NCBI RefSeq assembly: GCF_002250625.1
Contig: NZ_NMVQ01000046.1
Location: forward strand, 1-64,000
Reading direction: 5' to 3'
DNA: 64,000 bases
Origin: Enemella dayhoffiae
Lineage (GTDB): Bacteria; Actinomycetota; Actinomycetes; Propionibacteriales; Propionibacteriaceae
This document shows, in pieces, positions 50,858-60,088 of the stretch (its first letter is position 1; the number at the start of each line of letters is the position of its first letter). Made by a program: the position numbers and the translations under genes. Under the pieces are notes generated by a model that was not told where the DNA came from, did no database searches, and saw nothing but the letters and a program-made list of their open reading frames with translations.

Positions 50858-52518
50858 GCGGCGTACTCCTTCAGATCGGTGGTGATCGGTTCCCATCCGA
50901 TGGCGAGGGATCCGTCGGCGTCCAGGGACAGCGTGCTGCGGCCGAGCCAGCGCGCGTCGGGTTCGGGGTGGTCGGCCCGGCGGTGGCAACCGCGCGACTC
51001 GGTACGCCGCAGCGCCGCGGTCGCGACGAGGGTGGCCAGCACCTGCAGGTTGGTCGCGGTCAGTGACTGGTCGTCGACGGGGCCGGGGCGGGTGGGCAGT
51101 CGGCGCAGGGCGCTCAGCGCCCGCGCCAGGCCCGGTCCGCTGCGGCGTACGCCCACCTCGGTGTCCATCAGCCGACGCAGAGGCGCCGTGGTCGCGGGCG
51201 ACATCGCCACGCCCTGCCGGCGGGGGACCGGGGTCGAGCCGGTGCCCAGGGCGAACCGGTCGCCGACCAGCAGTCTGCCCACCCGATCACCGGCGACCAG
51301 GGCCTCGGTGACCGAGTTGGAGGCGAGCCGGTTGGCTCCCTGAACGCCGGTGCCGGCCACCTCGCCGACCGCGTACAGCCCGGGCAGCGAGGTCCGTCCG
51401 TCGAGATCGGCGGCCACCCCGCCGCACAGGTAGTGGGCGCCGGGGCGCACCGGGATCGGCTCGTTCACCGGATCCACGCCGCGCTCGCGGCACATCGCCA
51501 GGATCGCCGGGAAGTGATCGCGCCAGCGGCGTTCGCCGAACCCGGTGGCGTCCAGCAGGCACCCGTCGCTGCCGGTGCTCGCCATCCGGGCCTGCATGGC
51601 GGCGGCGACCACATCGCGCGGGGCCAGGTCACCCAGCGGATGGATTCCTTCCATCACGGGGTTTCCGGCGAGGTCGAGCAGGCGGGCTCCCTCGCCGCGG
51701 ACGGCTTCGGAGACGAGTACGCCCCGGTCGCCCGGTCGGCCATGGCCGGGCGGCACCACCAGCAGGGTGGGGTGGAACTGGACGAACTCGAGGTCGCGCA
51801 GCACGGCCCCGGCGCGCAGGGCGGCGACCAGTCCGTCACCGGTCGCCACGGCCGGGTTCGTGGTCAACCCCCAGGCCTGACCGACTCCACCGGCGGCCAG
51901 CACGACGGCCCCGGCCAGCAGCTCCCCGACCCTGCCGTCGGCGTCCAGCACCCGTACGCCGCAGCACGCCCCCGCGGCGTCGGTCAGCAGGTCGACCAGC
52001 CGGGTGCCCGTGGACAACCGCACCACCGGATCGGGGCCAGACCAGGCGGCCGCCACCGTCGCGACCAGCGCCCGCTCGACCTCGGCCCCGCTCGAATCTC
52101 CGCCGGCGTGCAGAATCCGCCGGGCGTGGTGTCCGCCCTCGAGGTGCAGGTCGAGGGCACCGTCGGGGGTGCGGTCGAACTGCGCACCGAGTGCGATCAG
52201 CCGGCGGATCGCCGCCGGAGCCTGGTCGACCAGCTCGGCGACGGCCCGCGGGTCGCACAGACCGGCCCCGGCGGTGAGGGTGTCGGAGAGGTGCAGCTCG
52301 GGGTTGTCGTCGACCGACCAGACCGCGGCCAGCCCGCCCTGGGCCCATGCGGTGGCCGAGTCGGTGACCGCCGCCCGGGTGACCAGCTCGGTCGGGATCC
52401 CCGCCGCGGCCAGCCGCGCGCTGGCGGCCAGTCCGGCGGCGCCGCTGCCGACGACGACGACCGCGGTGCGGCGGCGCCAGGCCGGTGCGGTGGTGGGGAG
52501 TTCCGCTGCGATCCTCAT
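50854..52518 (-). CDS. nadB: L-aspartate oxidase
   Basis: 554 residues. FAD-binding motif VVVVGSGAAGLAASARLAAAG, succinate-dehydrogenase-family loop SATAWAQGGLAAV, EFVQFHPT with a substrate-site His, RPGAHYLCGGVAADL, and GANRLASNS with the substrate Arg. The usual TGxHGANR reads TGVQGANR here (CAG at 51340-51342), a His-to-Gln change next to the active site. The C-terminal helical domain is longer and Arg-rich. It oxidises aspartate to iminoaspartate for NadA. Coupled to nadC by a 4-bp overlap. Confidence 0.95.
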   Translation of the reverse strand: MRIAAELPTTAPAWRRRTAVVVVGSGAAGLAASARLAAAGIPTELVTRAAVTDSATAWAQGGLAAVWSVDDNPELHLSDTLTAGAGLCDPRAVAELVDQAPAAIRRLIALGAQFDRTPDGALDLHLEGGHHARRILHAGGDSSGAEVERALVATVAAAWSGPDPVVRLSTGTRLVDLLTDAAGACCGVRVLDADGRVGELLAGAVVLAAGGVGQAWGLTTNPAVATGDGLVAALRAGAVLRDLEFVQFHPTLLVVPPGHGRPGDRGVLVSEAVRGEGARLLDLAGNPVMEGIHPLGDLAPRDVVAAAMQARMASTGSDGCLLDATGFGERRWRDHFPAILAMCRERGVDPVNEPIPVRPGAHYLCGGVAADLDGRTSLPGLYAVGEVAGTGVQGANRLASNSVTEALVAGDRVGRLLVGDRFALGTGSTPVPRRQGVAMSPATTAPLRRLMDTEVGVRRSGPGLARALSALRRLPTRPGPVDDQSLTATNLQVLATLVATAALRRTESRGCHRRADHPEPDARWLGRSTLSLDADGSLAIGWEPITTDLKEYAA

Positions 52519-52525
52519 CGTGGCC

Positions 52526-53557
52526 TCACTCCCCGCCGGCGGGCCGGCCGATGGCGACCATCCGCTCCACCGCACGCCGGGCCCGGGCGGCGAGGTCGGG
52601 GTCGACGACGACCTCGTCGGTGCCCTCGAGCAGGCTGCGCAGCACCTTGGGTGGGGTGATCTGCTGCATGAACGGGCAGGCGGCGCGCGGGTTGACGGGC
52701 CGGAAATCCGTGTGCTGGTTGACCTTTCGGAGCTGGTGCAGCATGCCGATCTCGGTCGCCACCAGTACCGTGCCGGCGCGGGTGGTGCGGGCCTGGTGGA
52801 GCATGCCACCGGTGGACAGCACGTGGGTGCGCTCGGCCGGCAGCTCACCGCGCCCGGCCAGCCAGAGGGCGCTGGTGGTGCACCCGCACTCGGGGTGGAC
52901 ATAGAGCTCGGCACCGGGGTTGGCCCGCACCGTCTGTTCCAGGTCGGCGGGTGAGATGTCGGCGTGCACGTGGCACTCACCGAGCCAGACCCGGATGTTG
53001 TCCCGTCCGGTGACTCGGCGCACGTGGGCGCCCAGGAACTGGTCGGGGCAGAACAGGATCTCGGTGTCCGTGGGGATCGAGCGGACCACGTCGACCGCGT
53101 TGGACGAGGTGCAGCAGATGTCGGTCTCCGCCTTCACCGCGGCGGTCGTGTTGACATAGGAGACCACCACCGCGCCCGGGTGCTCGGCCTTCCACGCCCG
53201 CAGCTGTGCGGCATCGATGGTGTCCGCCAGGGAGCACCCCGCGGTGGCGTCCGGGATCAGCACGCGCTTGTCGGGGGAGAGGAGCTTGGCGGTCTCGGCC
53301 ATGAAGTGGACCCCGGCGAAGACGATGGTGCGCTGCGGGGCGGCAGCTGCGATCCGGGACAGCGCGAGCGAGTCGCCGACGTGGTGGGCCACGTCCTGGA
53401 TCGCCGGCAGCTGGTAGTTGTGCGCCAGGATCACCGCGTCCTGCTCGTCCGCGAGTCGGCGTACCCGCTCCTGCCAGTCCCGCAGCTGGGTGGCGTCCCA
53501 ATGGCGCCATTCGTCATCGGTGCTGAACCGATCGGTGTCGAGCTGGGTGGTGGTCAT
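52526..53557 (-). CDS. nadA: Quinolinate synthase
   Basis: 343 residues from the second of two adjacent ATGs (53557), which is better spaced from AAGGAG than the first (53560). NadA blocks: [86 protein letters not shown] and NPRAACPFM. Three Cys needed for the 4Fe-4S cluster are present. It condenses iminoaspartate with dihydroxyacetone phosphate. First gene of the operon, preceded by two NrtR-type operators. Confidence 0.97.
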   Translation of the reverse strand: MTTTQLDTDRFSTDDEWRHWDATQLRDWQERVRRLADEQDAVILAHNYQLPAIQDVAHHVGDSLALSRIAAAAPQRTIVFAGVHFMAETAKLLSPDKRVLIPDATAGCSLADTIDAAQLRAWKAEHPGAVVVSYVNTTAAVKAETDICCTSSNAVDVVRSIPTDTEILFCPDQFLGAHVRRVTGRDNIRVWLGECHVHADISPADLEQTVRANPGAELYVHPECGCTTSALWLAGRGELPAERTHVLSTGGMLHQARTTRAGTVLVATEIGMLHQLRKVNQHTDFRPVNPRAACPFMQQITPPKVLRSLLEGTDEVVVDPDLAARARRAVERMVAIGRPAGGE

Positions 53558-53566
53558 CATCGCTCC

Positions 53567-53612
53567 TTTTCGACTGTCGGACGAAAACCAGTTTGCGACT
53601 ATTAGGCGGAAA
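53567..53612. promoter_or_regulatory. Two NrtR-type operators between nadA and nrtR
   Basis: TTTTCG-N9-CGAAAA (53567-53587) and TTTGCG-N9-CGGAAA (53592-53612) have the same 21-bp layout, start 25 bp apart and share the CGACT core. They fill the space between the divergent nadABC operon and nrtR, so NrtR can control both directions. Confidence 0.8.
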
Positions 53613-53635
53613 ATGCAAGCGCTAGGGTTCGGATC

Positions 53636-54361
53636 GTGGACGCGCAGGTGGATCGGTTCCGGCACGAAGCCCTCGCCGTGGTGCTGCAGGTGCGCGGCCT
53701 CGACCAGCAGGAACCGCGCCTGCAGGTGCTGCTGAAGCAGCGTCATCGCGATCCGTTCGCCGGTGCCTGGGCGCTGCCGAGCGGCCCGGTGGGAGCGGGG
53801 GAATCGTTGGGGGAGTCGGTGCGCCGACACCTGGCAGCCCTGATGCAGGTCCGCGAGCTGGCCCACCTGGAGCAGCTGGAGACCCGGGGAGAGGTCGGGC
53901 GCGATCCCAAGCAGCGCACGATCGCGACGGCCTACCTCGGGCTGGTGCCGTGGACCAGCGAGCCGGAATTGCCGCCCCGAGTCGGTTGGCATCCGGTGGA
54001 CGCGCTGCCGGAGATCGCCTTCGACCACGCGGAGGTGGTGCGCGACGGCGTACGCCGGCTGCGATCGAAACTGTCCTACACCAACATCGCCTTCGCGCTC
54101 GCCCCGCAGCGGTTCACCCTGGCCGAGCTGAGGGACATGTACGCCGCCGCTCTCGATCGCAAGGTGTCGGTCACCAACCTGCAGCGGATCCTGCTGCGAC
54201 GCGGTCAGCTGGAGTCGACCGGGGAGCAGCGCACCCAGCAGGGGCGCGGGGGCGGCCGGCCGGCGGGGCTGTTCCGGTTCACCGAGTCCCGGCTGCGGGT
54301 GACCGATCAGTTCGCCACGCTCCGTCCCGGGGGCGAGCGGTCCGCCCGGGCCAAGCCCTGA
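53636..54361 (+). CDS. nrtR: Nudix-type transcriptional regulator NrtR
   Basis: 241 residues from GTG 53636, seven bases after TAGGGT (leaderless). The N-terminal Nudix domain ([54 protein letters not shown]) has a degenerate Nudix box, typical of NrtR regulators that bind ADP-ribose rather than hydrolyse it. The C-terminal winged helix ([41 protein letters not shown]) binds DNA. It is divergent from nadABC and represses NAD synthesis. Confidence 0.95.
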   Translation: MDAQVDRFRHEALAVVLQVRGLDQQEPRLQVLLKQRHRDPFAGAWALPSGPVGAGESLGESVRRHLAALMQVRELAHLEQLETRGEVGRDPKQRTIATAYLGLVPWTSEPELPPRVGWHPVDALPEIAFDHAEVVRDGVRRLRSKLSYTNIAFALAPQRFTLAELRDMYAAALDRKVSVTNLQRILLRRGQLESTGEQRTQQGRGGGRPAGLFRFTESRLRVTDQFATLRPGGERSARAKP

Positions 54362-54374
54362 GTGGCTGAGCGGG

Positions 54375-54809
54375 TCAGTCGGGGCAGTTGGCGCAGAGCC
54401 CGAACAGCTCCAGCTCGTGACCGACGTCGCGGTAGGAGTGCTCGGCGGCCACCTTGCTGGCCCAGCGCTCCACCGTCGGGCCGGAGATCTCCACGGCCCG
54501 GCCGCAGCGTCGGCACACCAGGTGGTGATGGTGCTCGGTGGATTCGCAGCGTCGGTACGCCTGCTCGCCGTTGACCCGGATCACATCCAGTTCGCCGCTG
54601 TCGGCCATCGCCTGCAGCGTCCGATAGACCGTGGTCAGTCCGACGGATTCGCCGGCGGCGCGCAGCAGGTCGTGGGTCTGCTGGGCGGTGCGGAAGTCCT
54701 CGACCTCGGCCAGCAGGGCGGCGATGGCGGCCCGCTGGCGCGTCTTGCGCTGTCCGGGCTGGGCCGGTGCCGGGGTTCCGACGCAGGGGTCGATCGCGGG
54801 TGCGTTCAT
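54375..54809 (-). CDS. zur: Fur-family zinc uptake regulator (Zur)
   Basis: 144 residues from ATG 54809. The Fur winged helix has [52 protein letters not shown]. The metal sites are [12 protein letters not shown] and a C-terminal pair CANC. It overlaps the znuB stop by 4 bp (ATGA), so it is the last gene of znuA-znuC-znuB-zur. That context, and the candidate Zur box upstream of znuA, support zinc rather than iron specificity. Confidence 0.93.
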   Translation of the reverse strand: MNAPAIDPCVGTPAPAQPGQRKTRQRAAIAALLAEVEDFRTAQQTHDLLRAAGESVGLTTVYRTLQAMADSGELDVIRVNGEQAYRRCESTEHHHHLVCRRCGRAVEISGPTVERWASKVAAEHSYRDVGHELELFGLCANCPD

Positions 54810-55690
54810 CGCGCAGATCCTTCCTGGGCAACAGATTCGGCGGGGCTGTGCAGACCGGGTTCCGTCGTGACGGTGGGTCGGGTACGCCGCTGGCGCAGCC
54901 GGGTCAGCGGCCACGACAGCACGAACACGCTGATGGCGAGCACCACGATCAACGCACCCGGCGCCACGTCGAGATAGAACGACCCGGCGGCACCGCTGAC
55001 CGAGACGACCACCCCGATCACCATCGACGCGCCGAGCGCGGCGGCGAACCCGCGCACCAGGTTGCTGGCGGCGGCGACCGGGACCACCATCAGCGCGCTG
55101 ACCAGCAGCAGTCCCACCGTGCGCATCGAGATCGTCACGGTGACCGCGGCCAGCACCACGATCAACAGGTTGTACGCCTGGACCCGCAGCCCCTGGGTGC
55201 GGGCGAAGTCCTCATCGGCGGTCACGGCGAACAGTTGCGGCGCCAACCCCACCGCGCAGCTGAGCACCACCACCGCCAGCGCCGCGACGAACCACACGTC
55301 GGCCGAGGACACCGTGGTCAGTGACCCGAACAGGTACTGCGCCAGCGCCCCGGCGCCCTGGCCGGCAACCCCGGCCATCAGCACCCCGGAGGCGAGGCCC
55401 CCGTAGAACAGGATGGCCAGACCCACGTCTCCGGTCGCTTTTCCCTGCTGGCGCAGCAGTTCCACGGCGATCGCACCGAGCACGGCGACCACGACCGCGA
55501 CCGGGGTGGGGGCACTGCCGGTCATCAGTGCCAGCCCCACGCCCGCGATGGCGACGTGTCCGAGGCCGTCGCCGAGCAGGCTGAGCCGTCGCTGCACGAT
55601 GTAGGTGCCGATCGCCGGGGCCATCAGTCCGGTGAGCAGCGCCGCGATCAGCGCCCGCTGCATGAAGTCATAGCCGAGGAGTTCGATCAC
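54806..55690 (-). CDS. znuB: Zinc/manganese-type ABC transporter permease (ZnuB)
   Basis: 294 residues from GTG 55690 (GTGA overlap with znuC). About eight transmembrane segments; ABC-3 family blocks include FMQRALIAALLTGLMAPAIGTYIVQRRLSLLGDGLGHVAIAGVGLAL and TISMRTVGLLLVSALMVVPVAAASNLV. It forms the membrane channel for zinc import with ZnuC and ZnuA. An in-frame GTG at 55699 would also be possible but gives no better signal. Confidence 0.93.
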   Translation of the reverse strand: MIELLGYDFMQRALIAALLTGLMAPAIGTYIVQRRLSLLGDGLGHVAIAGVGLALMTGSAPTPVAVVVAVLGAIAVELLRQQGKATGDVGLAILFYGGLASGVLMAGVAGQGAGALAQYLFGSLTTVSSADVWFVAALAVVVLSCAVGLAPQLFAVTADEDFARTQGLRVQAYNLLIVVLAAVTVTISMRTVGLLLVSALMVVPVAAASNLVRGFAAALGASMVIGVVVSVSGAAGSFYLDVAPGALIVVLAISVFVLSWPLTRLRQRRTRPTVTTEPGLHSPAESVAQEGSAR

Positions 55691-56487
55691 CGCTGCCACT
55701 CCCGCTCCACTGCACCGTCCACCAGGGACAGCTCGGGTTCGCGGCCCGGTTCCTCACAGTGCGGATCGTGGTGATCGTGCCCCGCCGACCGCGGCGCACC
55801 GTCGTGCACCAGCCGCCCGTTGCGCAGCACCCACGCCCGGTCCATCATCCGATCCAGCGGCCCGAGGTCGTGCAGCACGACCAGCATGGCCATCCCCTGT
55901 CGCTTCAGCCCGTCAAGTACGCCGGTGAGCTCGGCCTGGGTGGGTAGGTCGACCCCGGCCATCGGCTCGTCGAGCACCATCAACCGCGGTTCGCTGGCCA
56001 GTGCCCGCGCGATCAGCGCCCGCTGCTGCTGGCCGCCGGAGAGCTCGCCCAGCTCCAGCCCGGCCTGGTCGCCGAGCCCGACCCGCTCGATGCACTGCTG
56101 CACCAGCCGGCGATCACGGGCCCGAGCGGGCAGCAGGGGGCGACGTTGCGCGAGTCGTCCCGACGCGACGACCTCGCGGACGGTGGCTCCCTGCAGTGAG
56201 GTGGCGGACCGCTGCGGCACGTAGCCGACCTTGGCCCAGTCGCGGAACCGCTGCTGCGGCGTACCGAACAGCGAGATCTGGCCGCGGTGGGGGACCAGGC
56301 CGAGCAGCGCCCGGACCAGGGTGGTCTTGCCGGACCCGTTGGCGCCCATCAGCGCCACCGCCTCGCCGGCGTACAGCTGTCCCGAGACCGACGACACCAC
56401 CGCCACGCCGCCCAGGCTGACGCGGAGGTCGGTCAGGGTGACCACCTCGGTGGGTGAAGTCGGTCGGGTCTCGCGGGTCAGTTGCAC
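55687..56487 (-). CDS. znuC: Metal ABC transporter ATP-binding protein (ZnuC)
   Basis: 266 residues. Walker A GANGSGKTT, Q-loop VPQRSATSLQG, signature LSGGQQQRALIARAL, Walker B LMVLDEP and the switch His in VLHDLG are all present. The C-terminal tail is His/Asp-rich (SAGHDHHDPHCEEPG), which may bind zinc. It starts at GTG 56487, overlapping the znuA stop by 10 bp. It powers import through ZnuB. Confidence 0.95.
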   Translation of the reverse strand: MQLTRETRPTSPTEVVTLTDLRVSLGGVAVVSSVSGQLYAGEAVALMGANGSGKTTLVRALLGLVPHRGQISLFGTPQQRFRDWAKVGYVPQRSATSLQGATVREVVASGRLAQRRPLLPARARDRRLVQQCIERVGLGDQAGLELGELSGGQQQRALIARALASEPRLMVLDEPMAGVDLPTQAELTGVLDGLKRQGMAMLVVLHDLGPLDRMMDRAWVLRNGRLVHDGAPRSAGHDHHDPHCEEPGREPELSLVDGAVEREWQR

Positions 56488-57413
56488 TCGTTCGCAGCCT
56501 TGAGGGAGTTGAGATTCGATTTCATCACCTCAATGTAGTTGGTGCCGCGGGAATCCTTGGTCAGCCCTTCCAGCGGATCCAGCACGTCGACCTTGAGGCC
56601 GAGGTCGCCGGCCACCGCCTTGGCGACCTCGGGGGAGACCAGCGTTTCGTAGAAGATGGTCGTCACCCCGTGCTGCCGGGCCTCCTGCTGCACGCTGGCC
56701 ACCCTGGCCGGCGACGGTTCCTCGTCGGGGCTGAGGTCGCGGATGCCGATCTGGGTCAGCCGGTAGCGGTTGGCGAGGTAGCCGAAAGCCGCGTGGGAGG
56801 TGATGAACTCCTTGCGCCTGCAGTTCGCCAACCCGGTCTGGAATTCCCGGTCCAGGTTGGTCAACTCTGTCTCGACGGTCTGCGCGTTCTGCGCGAACGT
56901 CGTGCCCTGTTCGGGTTTGGCGGCGCTCAGCTCCCTGCTGACGGCCTGGCTGATCTTGACCATGTTGGTGGGGTCCAGCCAGGCGTGCGGGTCGTTGGCC
57001 TCCCCGTGGCCGTGGTCATGCCCGTGGCCGTCATCGCCGCCTGCCTGGGGGGCGAGGGTGACCACGGTGGCCAAATCGAGGGCGCGCTTCGGCCGGGCCT
57101 GCTCGATCGCCCTGTCCACCGCCGGCTGGAATCCCTTCTGATAGACAACGACGTCGGCATCACTCAGCGAGGCGACCTGCCGCGGGGTGAGCTCGAGGTC
57201 GTGCGGCTCGGAGCCGGGCTGGGTCAGATTGGTCACCTTGGCGGACGCCCCACCGACCCGCTCGGCGGCGTACTGGAAGGGATAGAACGCGACCACGACC
57301 TTCAGCTGACCAGGCTGGGCCTTTCCGGGGTCGGCGCTGCCCCCGCCACACCCGGCCAGGAGGAGGACCGAGGTGAGGAGCAGGCTGCCGAGCAGGTGAT
57401 GGGGCTTCCGCAT
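56478..57413 (-). CDS. znuA: Zinc ABC transporter substrate-binding lipoprotein (ZnuA)
   Basis: 311 residues. Signal peptide with lipobox LLAGC, so it is tethered to the outer face of the membrane. Cluster 9 binding-protein features: VVVAFYPFQYAAERVGG, GSEPHDLELTPRQ (first metal His), a His/Asp/Gly-rich loop GHGHDHGHGE just before NDPHAWLDP (second His), then TSHAAFGYLANRY (third His). The His-rich loop marks zinc specificity. First gene of the operon. Confidence 0.95.
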   Translation of the reverse strand: MRKPHHLLGSLLLTSVLLLAGCGGGSADPGKAQPGQLKVVVAFYPFQYAAERVGGASAKVTNLTQPGSEPHDLELTPRQVASLSDADVVVYQKGFQPAVDRAIEQARPKRALDLATVVTLAPQAGGDDGHGHDHGHGEANDPHAWLDPTNMVKISQAVSRELSAAKPEQGTTFAQNAQTVETELTNLDREFQTGLANCRRKEFITSHAAFGYLANRYRLTQIGIRDLSPDEEPSPARVASVQQEARQHGVTTIFYETLVSPEVAKAVAGDLGLKVDVLDPLEGLTKDSRGTNYIEVMKSNLNSLKAANECN

Positions 57414-57437
57414 GGGTCGATCCTGCCATTGTGCAGG

Positions 57438-57452
57438 TGAAAATCAAAATCA
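57438..57452. promoter_or_regulatory. Candidate Zur box upstream of znuA
   Basis: TGAAAATCAAAATCA has the left half TGAAAAT of the actinobacterial Zur consensus and a degenerate right half. It lies 25 bp before the znuA start and is much more AT-rich than its surroundings. Confidence 0.6.
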
Positions 57453-57501
57453 ATAAGGAGTTCCCCTGCATACGCCGCCCGCGCCGAGTAGCGTGGGTGC
57501 G

Positions 57502-57798
57502 GTGATCGTGGTGAACCGTTTCCGGGCCGGCTCCGGGTTCGAGGCGCGGCTGGCGCCGGTGGTCGAGCTGCTCAGCGGCAGGGACGGGTTCGTCGACGCC
57601 GAGGTGGGTCGCAACCTGGACGAGCCCGACCTGTGGGTGCTGGTCACCCGCTGGCGCGATGTCGGCTCCTATCGCCGCGCCCTCGGGGGCATGGAGTCGA
57701 AGCTGATCGTGGTCCCGCTGCTCAGTCAGGCGATCGACGAGCCGTCGGCGTACGACGCCTCCGACGCGGTGGGGGAGAACCGGCCGCGCGGCAGCTGA
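57502..57798 (+). CDS. Antibiotic biosynthesis monooxygenase (ABM)-domain protein
   Basis: 98 residues, a dimeric ferredoxin-like ABM fold indicated by IVVNRFRAGSGFEARLAPVVELLSGRDGFVDAEVGRNLDEPDLWVLVTRWRDVGSYRRAL. GTG 57502 lies seven bases after TAGCGT (57489-57494), so it is leaderless; an in-frame GTG at 57493 overlaps the -10 box and is rejected. Small proteins of this type are monooxygenases or heme-degrading enzymes, but no heme-binding signature is visible. It is divergent from znuA and upstream of glyS. Confidence 0.8.
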   Translation: MIVVNRFRAGSGFEARLAPVVELLSGRDGFVDAEVGRNLDEPDLWVLVTRWRDVGSYRRALGGMESKLIVVPLLSQAIDEPSAYDASDAVGENRPRGS

Positions 57799-57920
57799 GG
57801 CCTCGACGGGCTCGGCCGGCGGTGAAAGTCCGATAGCCTGTGCGATGGACCAGAAGCGGGTGCCAGCCGGGTGCCCGTGGGTCGTCCGCCACGGCGTACG
57901 ACCATTCGAGGAGGAGAGAC

Positions 57921-59318
57921 GTGGCCCCGACCAGCAAGCTCGACAAAGTCATCAACCTGTGCAAGGACCGCGGGTTCGTCTTCCCGTGTGGCGAGATCTA
58001 CGGCGGTACCCGTTCGGCGTGGGACTACGGGCCGTTCGGCGTGGAGCTGAAGGAGAACATCAAGCGCCAGTGGTGGCGGTCGATGGTCACCTCCCGCGAC
58101 GACATCGTCGGGCTCGATTCGTCGGTCATCCTGCCCACCAAGGTGTGGGAGGCCTCGGGCCACCTGAAGGCGTTCGTCGACCCGCTGATCGAGTGCAGGT
58201 CCTGCCACAAGCGGTTCCGTGAGGACCACCTGCAGGAGGAGTACGCGGAGAAGAAGGGGATCGCCAACCCCGACGACGTCGACATGGCGCTGATCGCCTG
58301 TCCGCACTGCGGATCCAAGAATCAGTGGAGCGAGCCGCGGCAGTTCAACGGGCTGCTGAAAACCTTCCTCGGACCCGTCGAGGACGAGTCCGGCCTGCAC
58401 TACCTGCGGCCAGAGACCGCCCAGGGCATCTTCGTCAACTTCGCCAACGTGATGACCGCAGCCCGGATGAAGCCGCCGTTCGGCATCGGCCAGGTCGGCA
58501 AGTCGTTCCGCAACGAGATCACGCCCGGCAACTTCATCTTCCGCACCCGCGAGTTCGAGCAGATGGAGATGGAGTTCTTCGTCAAGCCGGGCAGCGACGA
58601 GGAGTGGCACCAGTACTGGATCGACGAGCGAATGGGCTGGTACACCGGCCTCGGCATCGACGCCGACAACCTGCGGCTCTATGAACACCCGCAGGAAAAG
58701 CTGTCGCACTATTCGAAGCGCACCGTCGACATCGAATACCGCTTCGGCTTCGTCGGCTCGGAGTGGGGGGAGCTGGAGGGGGTCGCCAACCGCACCGACT
58801 TCGACCTCACCACGCACGGTCAGCACTCCGGCAAGGACAAGCAGCTGCAGTACTACGACCAGCAGGCCAACGAGCGCTGGACCCCGTATGTGATCGAGCC
58901 GGCGGCCGGGCTGACGCGCTCGCTGATGGCGTTCCTGGTCGACGCGTACGCCGAGGAGGAGGCCCCCAACGCCAAGGGCGGCACCGACACCCGCACCGTG
59001 CTGAAGCTCGACCGTCGCCTCTCCCCGGTCAAGGCCGCGGTGCTGCCGCTGTCGCGCAACGAGGCGCTCTCGCCGAAGGCGCGCGACCTGGCCAAGCAGC
59101 TGCGGCAGCACTGGAACGTCGACTTCGACGACGCCCAGGCGATCGGGCGCCGCTATCGCCGCCAGGACGAGATCGGTACGCCGTTCTGCATCACCGTCGA
59201 CTTCGACACCCTCGAGGACAACGCGGTGACCGTGCGCGACCGCGACACGATGGCGCAGGAGCGGGTGGGGCTGGACCAGGTCGAGAGCTACCTGGCCCAG
59301 CGACTGATCGGCTGCTGA
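57921..59318 (+). CDS. glyS: Glycyl-tRNA synthetase (single-chain, alpha2)
   Basis: 465 residues from GTG 57921, preceded by GAGGAGGAG. Class II motifs: [24 protein letters not shown], a zinc-ribbon insertion with CRSCHKRF and CPHCGSKN, motif 2 [33 protein letters not shown], and motif 3 [14 protein letters not shown]. The C-terminal anticodon-binding domain has [10 protein letters not shown] and [17 protein letters not shown] (57834-57839) is the likely -10 box, giving a leader of about 75 bases with no T-box features. Highly conserved. Confidence 0.97.
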   Translation: MAPTSKLDKVINLCKDRGFVFPCGEIYGGTRSAWDYGPFGVELKENIKRQWWRSMVTSRDDIVGLDSSVILPTKVWEASGHLKAFVDPLIECRSCHKRFREDHLQEEYAEKKGIANPDDVDMALIACPHCGSKNQWSEPRQFNGLLKTFLGPVEDESGLHYLRPETAQGIFVNFANVMTAARMKPPFGIGQVGKSFRNEITPGNFIFRTREFEQMEMEFFVKPGSDEEWHQYWIDERMGWYTGLGIDADNLRLYEHPQEKLSHYSKRTVDIEYRFGFVGSEWGELEGVANRTDFDLTTHGQHSGKDKQLQYYDQQANERWTPYVIEPAAGLTRSLMAFLVDAYAEEEAPNAKGGTDTRTVLKLDRRLSPVKAAVLPLSRNEALSPKARDLAKQLRQHWNVDFDDAQAIGRRYRRQDEIGTPFCITVDFDTLEDNAVTVRDRDTMAQERVGLDQVESYLAQRLIGC

Positions 59319-59357
59319 GGGGTTCTCGCTGACCCTGCGGCCGGGGGATGATGAGCC

Positions 59358-60008
59358 ATGCGAACGAAACTCCCGGCCCTGGCGGCGCTGCTCCTGCTGG
59401 CCGGGTGCTCGGCGCAGGGGACCCCGGCCACCCCGTCCGCCCCCGCGCCGCTGCCCGAGGCGAGCGCTCCCGCCACCTCCAGCGCCCCGGCCGCCACCCC
59501 CTCGGGTACGCCCCAGCCGTCCCGCGGTCCGTCCGCGGCGGCATCCACCGGCTCGCGCGCCGCGACGCCCACCTCTGGCCGGTCCGGAACGCCCAGTGGC
59601 GGAGCGGCGCCCGCCGGGCCGGTCGATCCGGAGGGCTACCGGGTCGACCGGGCGTACTATTTCAAGTCGCCCAGCGGAAACATCTTCTGTGCCATCCAAC
59701 CGCGCAGCGACGTGCAGACCGTGGGATGCCAGTCCGACCAGGTGATCCCCACCCTGCCGAAGTGCAACAAGCCCGATTCCCTGGCGCCCGGCGCGTGGTT
59801 CGGCTCGGACGACAACTCACCGGTGCACAAGGACTGCGTCAACCAGGGCTTCTTCATCGGGCAGAACCCGAAGGTGCTCGGCTATGGGCAGGTGCTCACC
59901 GTCGGCCGCTATCGCTGCGAATCACGAACCACCGAGGTGCGCTGCGGCGTCGACGGCACCGACCGGGGCTTCCGGATCTCGAAGGAGCGGATCGACACCA
60001 GCGGCTGA
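59358..60008 (+). CDS. Predicted lipoprotein with Ser/Pro/Thr linker (DUF6636-like)
   Basis: 216 residues. Signal peptide (KLPALAALLLLAGC) with lipobox LLAGC. A long low-complexity Ala/Pro/Ser/Thr linker (about residues 20-85) would hold the C-terminal domain away from the membrane. That domain has a Cys-rich pattern (SPSGNIFCAIQ, VGCQSD, KCNKPD, KDCVNQG, YRCESR, VRCGVDG) typical of small extracellular domains annotated DUF6636. I am not certain of the family. No operon partner is evident. Confidence 0.72.
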   Translation: MRTKLPALAALLLLAGCSAQGTPATPSAPAPLPEASAPATSSAPAATPSGTPQPSRGPSAAASTGSRAATPTSGRSGTPSGGAAPAGPVDPEGYRVDRAYYFKSPSGNIFCAIQPRSDVQTVGCQSDQVIPTLPKCNKPDSLAPGAWFGSDDNSPVHKDCVNQGFFIGQNPKVLGYGQVLTVGRYRCESRTTEVRCGVDGTDRGFRISKERIDTSG

Positions 60009-60088
60009 GAGGCTGGTCTCCTGGTCCAGATCTGCGCCTCGAGTCGCAGGAAGGGACCAGATGTGGCAGCCGGGAGTCACGGCCCGGA

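Noticed and set aside
57840-57920. Possible T-box or alternative start of glyS
   Set aside because: No T-box sequence or specifier loop is visible. The GAGGAGGAG before GTG 57921 and homology to MAPTSKLDK fix the start there; upstream in-frame residues are not conserved in character.
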